Assembly: GCA_049641805.1 (NCBI GenBank)
Contig: JBARNX010000056.1
Coordinates: 1-48,640 of the forward strand
From: UBA5738 sp049641805
GTDB taxonomy: Bacteria > Patescibacteriota > Minisyncoccia > Minisyncoccales > UBA5738
Direction: 5' to 3'
DNA length: 48,640 nucleotides
This document shows positions 8,407-15,012 of the stretch, one piece after another. The notes below the pieces were generated by a model. The model saw only the letters and a list, made by a program, of their open reading frames with translations. It was not told where the DNA came from and made no database searches. Made by a program: the position numbers and the translations under genes. Positions within the stretch are counted from its first letter, which is position 1. Every line of letters starts with the position of its first letter.

Positions 8407-8658
8407 ATGAACAAAAGAAATATCATTGTCAGTATTCCGATGCTATTGTCCGGTTTTTTGTTTTTGCCGTTATTTGTTAACGCGCAGTCAATGGAAAATC
8501 ATTATGTTAATTTGACCGTGATTAGTCAAAGGGCCGAAGGAAGCGCGGCGCAAGAATGGAATAATATTTATTATTCGATAGACCAGATTGTTGGAGCGGG
8601 GAGCAATAGTTTTTTATCGTTTGTCGCCGATAGCGGGGAATTGGAATGGAGTTATTGA
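8407..8658 (+). CDS. Small secreted protein, possibly truncated
   Basis: The 83-residue ORF has a clear signal peptide (MNKRNIIVSIP, then a hydrophobic core ending at VNAQ near residue 27) and a polar remainder with no family I recognise. The frame ends at TGA 8656-8658 but stays open for 20 further codons (including SGWMAQNKINWFDLL) to TAA. That run looks protein-like, so the TGA may be a nonsense mutation. TGA is used as a normal stop elsewhere in the window (murD2 and the Gmad2 gene), so recoding is unlikely. Confidence 0.45.
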   Translation: MNKRNIIVSIPMLLSGFLFLPLFVNAQSMENHYVNLTVISQRAEGSAAQEWNNIYYSIDQIVGAGSNSFLSFVADSGELEWSY

Positions 8659-8700
8659 AGCGGCTGGATGGCGCAAAATAAAATTAACTGGTTTGATTTA

Positions 8701-8730
8701 TTGATTGATTGCGGATAATTGAGCTATAAT
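8701..8730 (+). promoter_or_regulatory. Promoter of the 37-residue membrane peptide gene
   Basis: TTGATT (8701-8706) and a perfect TATAAT (8725-8730) are separated by 18 bases. The next start codon, ATG 8745, is about 15 bases from the -10 element, so the message would be nearly leaderless. Confidence 0.5.
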
Positions 8731-8744
8731 AAAAATGTAAAAAT

Positions 8745-8858
8745 ATGAGCAAGTTTGTCGATTTTATTTTGATGGTCGCGTTTTTTGTAATTATATTTTA
8801 CGCGATTGTGCAAAACCTTCCCGCGATGGGCGCGGTAATCAAATTTATTTTTAAGTGA
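8745..8858 (+). CDS. Single-helix membrane peptide, 37 residues
   Basis: The ORF starts at ATG 8745 and stops at TGA 8856-8858. The product is almost entirely one transmembrane helix (MSKFVDFILMVAFFVIIFYA) followed by a short amphipathic tail ending in KFIFK. A good promoter sits immediately upstream. No family is recognised. Small helices of this kind can be modulators of larger membrane proteins or toxins of type I modules, but no antisense RNA is evident. Confidence 0.4.
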   Translation: MSKFVDFILMVAFFVIIFYAIVQNLPAMGAVIKFIFK

Positions 8859-8945
8859 AGAAAAACGCGTCGATCAGGCTGTTTTCATTAGTAAATTTAT
8901 ACTTTTGTTCAACAAGGCATAGCCTTTAAAGCGCGTAATCCAACC

Positions 8946-9959
8946 ATGAAAAAATTTGCTTTTTTGATACATCCAAGGCTTTCCGCAAAAGATGACATGG
9001 GCCGCGTTAATCCTGTTTTTCGGTTATTTCCTGAAACAGTTTTAGAATTTATTATTAAATTTTTGCCGCCAATAGTTTCAAGTAAGATAGTTATTGAAGG
9101 CAGTAGTGAAGTAGAAGGATATATAATAGTCGTTCCGTTTACTGGAAAACAATTTTATACTTTGCCGCGCGCAACAGTGCTTAATAAATTAAAACAGGCT
9201 ATCAAAAAAGCTAAGCAGCTCGGGGTTACAGTTGTGGGCCTAGGTGAATTTACATCTACGATATCGCATGGAGGCTTGGATTTGATTGCGGATGTGGGTG
9301 TTACAATTACGAATGGAAATTCGCTTACCGCAGGTATTACTGTTGAGAGTGTAAGGAAAATAATTAAAGATAATGGCTTGTCAAAAGAAGGCGTTACGAT
9401 TGGTATCGTTGGCGCGGCGGGTTCGATTGGCAGTGCCGTTACTAAAATGTTTGTGGCTGATGGTTTTGATGTGATAGTCAATGACAAGAAAAAAGAACGG
9501 CTTCAAGAAATGATCGCGAGTATCGGAAGGGCAGCGAGTAAAAAAATAAAAATTGTTGCAGATCTTAACAGTTTTAATGAGGCTGATATTGTTGTGGTTG
9601 CGAGTAGCGCCATTGAATCATTGATAAAAGAGTCTTATTTGAAAAAGGGCGCAATTATCTACGACATAACACAACCGCGGAACATTTCGCCCGAAATTTT
9701 GAAACAAAGGCCAGATGTGAAAATTATCGATGGGGGAATAATTGATACTCCGCAAATAGATTATGGTATGGATATTGGTTTGCGGCCTCGCCAAGCTTTT
9801 GCTTGTCTCTCGGAAACGATAATTTTTGCATTAGAGGGTCGTATGGAAAATTCGGTTGGTTTTGTTGATTTGGCTAAAGCGGAGGAGATGATAATATTGA
9901 TGAAGAGATATCCTTACTTCAAAATCAATTTTTACAGCTTCGGCAAGCCATTAAAATAA
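8946..9959 (+). CDS. NAD(P)-dependent dehydrogenase related to acyl-ACP reductase (COG5322-like)
   Basis: The 337-residue protein has an N-terminal domain (about 1-140) with a GLGEFTSTIS segment. A Rossmann domain follows with VTIGIVGAAGSIGSAVTKMF at about 149-168. Near the C-terminus are GLRPRQAFACLSETI and FALEGR. This arrangement, including the 'GxFTS' strand and the 'FAC.SE' helix, is shared with the aldehyde-forming long-chain acyl-ACP reductase of cyanobacteria and with predicted amino-acid dehydrogenases of COG5322. The substrate cannot be read from sequence; a fatty acyl or other thioester is possible. It precedes the histidine kinase by 15 bases and may be co-transcribed with it. Confidence 0.7.
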   Translation: MKKFAFLIHPRLSAKDDMGRVNPVFRLFPETVLEFIIKFLPPIVSSKIVIEGSSEVEGYIIVVPFTGKQFYTLPRATVLNKLKQAIKKAKQLGVTVVGLGEFTSTISHGGLDLIADVGVTITNGNSLTAGITVESVRKIIKDNGLSKEGVTIGIVGAAGSIGSAVTKMFVADGFDVIVNDKKKERLQEMIASIGRAASKKIKIVADLNSFNEADIVVVASSAIESLIKESYLKKGAIIYDITQPRNISPEILKQRPDVKIIDGGIIDTPQIDYGMDIGLRPRQAFACLSETIIFALEGRMENSVGFVDLAKAEEMIILMKRYPYFKINFYSFGKPLK

Positions 9960-9974
9960 AATCGTCAATTTTAG

Positions 9975-11657
9975 ATGAATTCTAATTTTTTCTTTGCAAT
10001 TTTTTCTTTGATCGGCGGAATATTTCTTTTTATTCTTGGTCTTTTTACATTCTTTAAAGCAAAGGACCGGAAGGTCGGAATTACTTTTGGGCTGTTTTGT
10101 TTTAGCGTTACGCTTTGGCTCGTATTTACTTTTTTTGTATTTATTTCCAAAACCGATCAGCAAGCGATTTTTTGGGATAGAAATGTATATAGCGGTGTTG
10201 TTTTTATTCCATTGTTCATGTATCAGTTCGGTATTTATTTCTTAGGGATGCAAAATAAAGAAAGACTCATTCTATGGCTGGGGTATTTTGTTTCATTTTT
10301 GTTTCTGATTATCAGCCGAACTGATTATTTCGTTAATGATCTCTACAAATACGATTGGGGAGTTCACACAAAAGCACAAATCTTTCATAGCCTTTTTTTG
10401 ATATATTTCTTTTTAATCATTGGTTTATATTTTTATAATCTGTATCAAGGCTATAAAGTTGCCAGCGGCGAAAGAAAAATTCAACTCAAATACTTATTTA
10501 CCGCGTTTATTGTTTTAAATAGCGGGGGGATTGCTTATTTGCCGGCTTATGGGATAAATTTGTATCCGATTTTCGCATATTTCGCCGAAATAATTGGTGC
10601 AATAATATTGTTTTTTGTCATATTTAAACACCAGCTTTTTAATCTTAAGGTTTTTTTATCGGAAGTTTTGATCGTTTTGATGGCGATAGTTCTACTTACG
10701 ATTCCGTTTTTTGTTGAGACTCTGTTTTTAAAGATGTTGACATCGTTGGTGTTCGTTGTTTATTGTGCTCTTGGGTGTTATGTTGCGGTTTCAGTCGAAA
10801 AAGAAAGCAAGCGTCGCGAGGAAGCAGAGTTTGTGGCGGCGAGAGAGCGAATATTGCGTAAGAATGCCGAAGATCTAGCCGAAGACCTCAAGCATCTGGA
10901 CAATGCCAAGACGCAATTTTTGCTTTCCACCCAACATCATTTGCGCAGCCCTCTTTCAGTTATTCAAGGATATTTAAGCATGATAAACGAAGGGAGTTAC
11001 GGGAAGATTTCGATTAAAGCCAAAAATAAAATCAAGGTATCTCTTGATGCGACTCAAAAATTAATTCAGTTGGTTAACGATCTTTTGGATGTTGCGCATT
11101 TCCAGATGAATAAGGGCGAAGTTGTCAAAGATCCGAACGACGCAGTGAAATTGATTGCCGATATTGTCGCTAATTTTGAGAAGATTGCCGCTGATAAAAA
11201 TATATATCTCCATTTTATCGCGCCGATCGCGCCGATCGCGCCGATAAACATCAATGCCCGCGGGATTGGTGAGGCAATTTATAACATCATCGATAATGCC
11301 GTTAAATACACGCAGGAAGGAGGGGTTACGGTTTCAGTTGCCATCGCGGGCGAAAAATTACGCGTGACGGTTTCCGATACCGGCATCGGGATGGATAAAA
11401 AAGATTTGCAGGATATTTTCAACCGGACATTCGAGCGAGGAGAAAAAGCGAAAAGCGTGAATGTCAACGGCAAGGGTATCGGATTGTATTTGGCCGCGCA
11501 GACGGTTATCAGCAACGGAGGCACGATTCGCGCAGAATCCGAAGGATGCGGAAAGGGGACTGAATTTATCATTGAATTGCCGATGGATAGCCAACGGGCA
11601 ATGGAAAATGGCGTTTTGAGAGCTGTGCCCGTGAGTCGAGATGTTGATTTGTTATAG
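9975..11657 (+). CDS. Membrane sensor histidine kinase
   Basis: The 560-residue protein begins with seven or eight hydrophobic helices (about 5-275), resembling the 7TM sensor input of some kinases. A linker coiled coil follows at about 275-315. The HisKA domain has the phospho-acceptor in HHLRSPLSVIQGY (His 321). The HATPase domain has the N box (EAIYNIIDNAVKYT), G1 (VSDTGIGMDKKD) and G2 (GKGIGLYLAAQ). A short APIAPIAPI repeat interrupts the region before the N box. No response regulator gene is adjacent, so it is an orphan here. Its 3' end overlaps the convergent kinase-like gene by 6 bases. Confidence 0.92.
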   Translation: MNSNFFFAIFSLIGGIFLFILGLFTFFKAKDRKVGITFGLFCFSVTLWLVFTFFVFISKTDQQAIFWDRNVYSGVVFIPLFMYQFGIYFLGMQNKERLILWLGYFVSFLFLIISRTDYFVNDLYKYDWGVHTKAQIFHSLFLIYFFLIIGLYFYNLYQGYKVASGERKIQLKYLFTAFIVLNSGGIAYLPAYGINLYPIFAYFAEIIGAIILFFVIFKHQLFNLKVFLSEVLIVLMAIVLLTIPFFVETLFLKMLTSLVFVVYCALGCYVAVSVEKESKRREEAEFVAARERILRKNAEDLAEDLKHLDNAKTQFLLSTQHHLRSPLSVIQGYLSMINEGSYGKISIKAKNKIKVSLDATQKLIQLVNDLLDVAHFQMNKGEVVKDPNDAVKLIADIVANFEKIAADKNIYLHFIAPIAPIAPININARGIGEAIYNIIDNAVKYTQEGGVTVSVAIAGEKLRVTVSDTGIGMDKKDLQDIFNRTFERGEKAKSVNVNGKGIGLYLAAQTVISNGGTIRAESEGCGKGTEFIIELPMDSQRAMENGVLRAVPVSRDVDLL

Positions 11658-12302
11658 TTTAAACCCCAAGTCGCATTTTTTAAATGGTTTATGCTGTTTT
11701 ATATATTTACGATAGGACTCTTTGTAGTATTTTGTCCAGTTGTCGGGATGAGTTTCGGGAACATAGCGTTTGCCCCATTTTTTCTTTTCCCTAGAAATCC
11801 TTCTTTTGTCGGCTCTGGCAAAGTCAATATCGAGGTAGACGGTTTTATTCCACAATTTGCTAATTTTGTGCAGGGGATGGAGTAAGAAATTGCCTTCAAC
11901 AACTAGGATTTTTTTTGATATATCAAATGTTTTGGGCGAACCAAAATCATTTTTATCGTAGTCATATGCTTTAATTTTTGCCGTTGCTTCCTTTTTTGTT
12001 TTAAATTTCTTGATTAATTTTTCCAGATCGCCATAACGATACCAATCACATTCAAAAACCCGCGGTTTATTTTTGGCTTCATTGATCATCCGTTTTCTGT
12101 CTTTCCAGTGATGAACAAAATCATCAAGATGAACAGATAGCACATCGGGATTTTGTTTTGCAATAAAATCAGCGATAGTGGTTTTACCCGATCCGGCATA
12201 GCCGTCAATAGCCACGATTAATTTGGCGCGATCTTCCACCCATATCTTTATTCGCTTGTTTATTTTTTTGGCAATGCGTTCCGATTTGATCATATTGTAC
12301 AT
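11652..12302 (-). CDS. Uridine-kinase-like P-loop kinase
   Basis: The 216-residue protein has a Walker A motif, AIDGYAGSGKTTIADF, at about 31-46. It also has the HLDDFVHHW segment typical of uridine kinase/phosphoribulokinase relatives, a VVEGNFLL strand and an arginine-rich lid (RADKRRISREKKKWGKR). It probably phosphorylates a nucleoside or related small molecule; the exact substrate is not clear. It overlaps the end of the histidine kinase gene tail to tail. Confidence 0.8.
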   Translation of the reverse strand: MYNMIKSERIAKKINKRIKIWVEDRAKLIVAIDGYAGSGKTTIADFIAKQNPDVLSVHLDDFVHHWKDRKRMINEAKNKPRVFECDWYRYGDLEKLIKKFKTKKEATAKIKAYDYDKNDFGSPKTFDISKKILVVEGNFLLHPLHKISKLWNKTVYLDIDFARADKRRISREKKKWGKRYVPETHPDNWTKYYKESYRKYIKQHKPFKKCDLGFKL

Positions 12303-12326
12303 TATAAAAAAGTAACTAATAATGTC

Positions 12327-12359
12327 AAAAAAATCCCGCCAAAAATGATATTATGGCGG
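12327..12359 (-). terminator. Terminator of the radical SAM cassette
   Basis: On the minus strand CCGCC (12355-12359), a 14-base loop and GGCGG (12336-12340) are followed closely by seven T (12327-12333). It lies just beyond the stop codon of the phosphorylase gene and closes the three-gene cassette. Confidence 0.8.
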
Positions 12360-12370
12360 AACGATATTTT

Positions 12371-13222
12371 TTATAACAATGCTTCGTAGTAAGTTTTCAC
12401 TACAGTTGAAGCACATTTGCAGGAAAGCGTGGACACTGATTTGCCGATGAATGCCAGCAAAAGAGATTTTGTCATTTGAATGTTGTTTTTAAAAATCTCA
12501 AGAATGGCATCCATATGATTGGGGTCCATGACTGTATCTTTTTGCAATCCAATGTCGTAATCTGTCACTGCAGCGATTGATGCATAGCAAAGTCCGAGTT
12601 CGCGTGCTAAGTAGCATTCCGGATATTGTGTCATATTTACTATATCCCAACCATTGGTCGAAAGCCATTGGCTTTCTGCTTTGGTTGAAAACCGTGGACC
12701 TTGTATAACAGCTACCGTTGCCTTTGGAATAACCGGGAGCGATATTTTACTGGCAGATTCGATAATTTTTTCGCGAAGATGTTTGCAATAAGGTTCCCCC
12801 ATGGGTAAATGGATGAATGAACCATCTACTTCGGAAAAATCATCACGACCCCATGTAAGATTCACGAACTGGTCAGGCAATACTATGCTGCCTGGGGCAA
12901 TCTTTTCTTTCAAGCTTCCCACGATACATGTTCCTACGACATATTCAACTCCTATTTTTTTCAGAGCGGCTAAGTTTGCCTTATATGGCACTCTATGCGG
13001 TGCAATTGTGTGCTTCGATCCATGTCTTGGGAGAAATGCTACAAGTTGGTCTCCAAGTTTACAGATCGAAATAATATCTGACGGAAGGCCGTATTTTGTT
13101 TCAGGCTTTGATTCGGAAATTATTTGAAGCTCGCGGAATGAACACAAACCCGAGCCGCCAATAATTCCAATTTTAGGTTTTTTGAGGTTGGAGTTGTTTA
13201 TATCGAGACCAGATGAGTTCAT
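12371..13222 (-). CDS. mtnP: S-methyl-5'-thioadenosine phosphorylase (possible 5'-deoxyadenosine phosphorylase)
   Basis: The 283-residue protein has the nucleoside phosphorylase features KIGIIGGSGLCS, PRHGSKHTIAPHRVPYKANL, and VNMTQYPECYLARE followed by AAVTDYD. The TDYD aspartates favour 6-aminopurines, as in MTA phosphorylase rather than inosine/guanosine phosphorylases. The reaction releases adenine and a ribose-1-phosphate derivative. The start ATG (13220-13222) lies 50 bases inside the end of the radical SAM gene but has a strong GAGGAGG 7 bases upstream, so it is preferred and indicates coupled expression. Radical SAM enzymes release 5'-deoxyadenosine, which MTA phosphorylases can cleave. 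I infer that it clears that by-product. Confidence 0.9.
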   Translation of the reverse strand: MNSSGLDINNSNLKKPKIGIIGGSGLCSFRELQIISESKPETKYGLPSDIISICKLGDQLVAFLPRHGSKHTIAPHRVPYKANLAALKKIGVEYVVGTCIVGSLKEKIAPGSIVLPDQFVNLTWGRDDFSEVDGSFIHLPMGEPYCKHLREKIIESASKISLPVIPKATVAVIQGPRFSTKAESQWLSTNGWDIVNMTQYPECYLARELGLCYASIAAVTDYDIGLQKDTVMDPNHMDAILEIFKNNIQMTKSLLLAFIGKSVSTLSCKCASTVVKTYYEALL

Positions 13223-14507
13223 TTAATACCTCCTCGGAAAATATTTGACTTGCATCATCAATGGCGATAATGTCGCCCTTGAGCTCAATTGAACTCCACG
13301 CACAGCCGCCACCACTGATAGCTTTTGCATCCCCAGCGTGATAAAGAGGAAGTCTTTTCCTCCATTCTTTTACTATCGGTTGGTTCCAGATGCGGAAATC
13401 GTTATTTATATCTTCAATATGCCCGAGTGAAGCCTTATAAAATGGGCAGTTGGATATTTGCCCATCAGGCTGGATTACCAATTGGTTCCCGTAGCAAGTG
13501 CAATCGACCGGATAAAAATCTTGTTGATCGAATGCCGCCTGTTTTTTCTCCATTTGATATTCAAATCTCGGGGATTTTTGTTTTCGCGAATTTTCAATAA
13601 TACCCGCCGATGCTTTTTTGTAATAATCTTTCACGCCGGTAGCGCCGACTAAATTCAAGAGCGTTCTTCCTTTCAGAAAGTTGAAGCCAAATTTTTCGAC
13701 TCCAAGATTGCTGAAAAATGTCGAATACTCCGATATATGATCAATGTTGAACGGTGTGATACTTGTTGATATAAATGTTCTAATTCCATTTTTCACAAGC
13801 CGCTTGATTGACGCAATGGTTTGATCAAAGGTTCCGTTTCCAATATTATCGATCCTTAAAACATCGTTCACTTTTTTTGGGCCGTCTAAACCGATAGAAA
13901 CCATTACTTTGTATTCTTTACACAGTGCGATGATTTCATCATCAATCAGAACGCCATTTGTTGCGATCATAAAGTCAATGTTTGATGGTAATTCGTTTAT
14001 ATCTTTCTTCATTCTCAGATAAAGAAGCGAAGCTTTGATAGTTTCTTTGTTCAATAGCGGCTCGCCACCATAAAAAATGACTGAATATCGGAGATTTGGA
14101 TTATAAGCATCTTGCAGATGTCTCTGCCATAGTTCAATACCAGCGATAGCATCTTTAATGGACAATAGCGATTTTCCGTATTTTTGGGCAGTTTCAGGAA
14201 TTGGGCAATATCCACATTCGAAATTGCATCCCTGCGCGGTCATGAGATAGAGAATCACTGGCTGGTCGAGTTTTTTACCAAGCTTGGCGGCAACCTCATC
14301 AAATTCTTTACGATCGTCATCTTGTGATTCTACGATCAGTTTTCGTTGTTTGAAGTTATCGATAAGTCTTTCAGTGTTATCGGTGGAACCGTTTTTTATT
14401 AATTTTTCCCATTGTGTTGAAGGACAATAGATGGGGTCTGGATGAAGTTCGTGAAATATTGCTATAATTCCGTTTCTTTCTTTGGTGCGTAAATACTGTG
14501 ACCACAT
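13173..14507 (-). CDS. Radical SAM/SPASM peptide-modifying enzyme
   Basis: The 444-residue protein has three parts. The N-terminal region (about 1-80) is not a recognised domain and may bind the peptide. A radical SAM core follows with the cluster motif CNFECGYC (Cys 94, 98, 101), GGEP at 147-150 and a SIGLDGP strand. The C-terminal SPASM region has Cys 336, 338, 354 and 402 around NQLVIQPDGQISNCPF. SPASM enzymes mostly modify ribosomal peptides, forming thioether or carbon-carbon links. A 55-residue Cys-containing peptide gene lies just upstream on the same strand and an MTA phosphorylase gene overlaps its 3' end. The ATG at 14505-14507 has AGAGG seven bases upstream. It matches no named maturase subfamily that I can assign. 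Confidence 0.9.
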   Translation of the reverse strand: MWSQYLRTKERNGIIAIFHELHPDPIYCPSTQWEKLIKNGSTDNTERLIDNFKQRKLIVESQDDDRKEFDEVAAKLGKKLDQPVILYLMTAQGCNFECGYCPIPETAQKYGKSLLSIKDAIAGIELWQRHLQDAYNPNLRYSVIFYGGEPLLNKETIKASLLYLRMKKDINELPSNIDFMIATNGVLIDDEIIALCKEYKVMVSIGLDGPKKVNDVLRIDNIGNGTFDQTIASIKRLVKNGIRTFISTSITPFNIDHISEYSTFFSNLGVEKFGFNFLKGRTLLNLVGATGVKDYYKKASAGIIENSRKQKSPRFEYQMEKKQAAFDQQDFYPVDCTCYGNQLVIQPDGQISNCPFYKASLGHIEDINNDFRIWNQPIVKEWRKRLPLYHAGDAKAISGGGCAWSSIELKGDIIAIDDASQIFSEEVLNELIWSRYKQLQPQKT

Positions 14508-14524
14508 GATAAAACCTCTTTTGT

Positions 14525-14560
14525 TTGTAAAAAGTCCCTAACCAGATTGTGCGGTTAGGG
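14525..14560 (-). terminator. Internal terminator/attenuator between peptide and enzyme genes
   Basis: CCCTAACC (14536-14543) and GGTTAGGG (14553-14560) form a perfect 8-bp stem with a 9-base loop. On the minus strand it is followed by ACTTTTTAC. It lies after the peptide gene and 18 bases before the radical SAM start codon, so it would leave many peptide messages for each enzyme message, a common arrangement in RiPP operons. Confidence 0.7.
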
Positions 14561-14613
14561 CCTCCATATTCTAATTTGGGCTATTCCAAGATCTGATGGG
14601 CTTAAATTAAGCT

Positions 14614-14781
14614 TCAAGCGAATTTAGCTTTCAGATCTTGCCACTGGTCGCGTGTCAGTCGAACCATTCCCCCAAAATCATCCCTGAGGGTAACCTTTAG
14701 CGGGTTTGCGAAATCAATGGTTGGACAACAACCATTCACGCCACACAGCTTGACGGTACCTTTTTCGAGCGTATTAGCCAT
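14614..14781 (-). CDS. Candidate RiPP precursor peptide, 55 residues
   Basis: The start is placed at ATG 14779-14781 because GAGGAGGTG lies 6 bases upstream; a longer frame starting ten codons earlier would overlap this site. The peptide has a short polar start (MANTLEKGTVKL), a Cys-Gly cluster CGVNGCCPT (Cys 13, 18, 19) and a C-terminal half (VTLRDDFGGMVRLTRDQWQDL) that looks like a small strand-strand-helix recognition element. No signal peptide is present. Next to a SPASM radical SAM gene it is best read as the substrate, with the Cys-rich segment as the likely core. The order, core before recognition region, would be unusual. Alternatively it is a small metal-binding protein. Confidence 0.72.
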   Translation of the reverse strand: MANTLEKGTVKLCGVNGCCPTIDFANPLKVTLRDDFGGMVRLTRDQWQDLKAKFA

Positions 14782-14868
14782 TCTTTCACCTCCTCGTATG
14801 TTAAAGAGCAAGATTTAGAAATATTTTGCTTGATTTTTTCGCAAAAATAATTTTGGGGGCTCCGGGTG

Positions 14869-14897
14869 CCTATAATCTAAAGTTACAAAATTGTCAA
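14869..14897 (-). promoter_or_regulatory. Promoter of the peptide/radical SAM cassette
   Basis: On the minus strand TTGACA (14892-14897), a 17-base spacer and TATAGG (14869-14874) make a near-consensus promoter. The message would start about 80 bases before the precursor start codon. Confidence 0.65.
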
Positions 14898-14898
14898 T

Positions 14899-14949
14899 AC
14901 ACAGGTGTTTTGTCAAATGATAATAGAAATGTCATAGACATAGGTGTTT
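14899..14949. repeat. Two 12-bp direct repeats between divergent genes
   Basis: ACACAGGTGTTT (14899-14910) and ACATAGGTGTTT (14938-14949) differ at one base and are 39 bases apart, which places them on roughly the same face of the DNA. The first abuts the -35 of the cassette promoter and the second lies just upstream of valS. They could be regulator sites. Confidence 0.35.
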
Positions 14950-15012
14950 GCGATTAGACAAGGGTTTATTTTTGTTGGATTGCGTGCTATTTTGTATATG
15001 TTAAGAAAAAAT

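Noticed and set aside
8656..8722. Reassignment of TGA to Gly or Trp
   Set aside because: TGA ends well-supported genes here (murD2, Gmad2 gene, 37-residue peptide), so the standard code applies.
11219..11244. Short GCGCCGATC repeat in the histidine kinase gene
   Set aside because: It encodes a harmless APIAPIAPI stretch between domains and looks like local slippage rather than a functional element.
14614..14811. Longer precursor starting at the upstream ATG
   Set aside because: The GAGGAGG ribosome-binding site lies inside that extension and points to the ATG at 14781.
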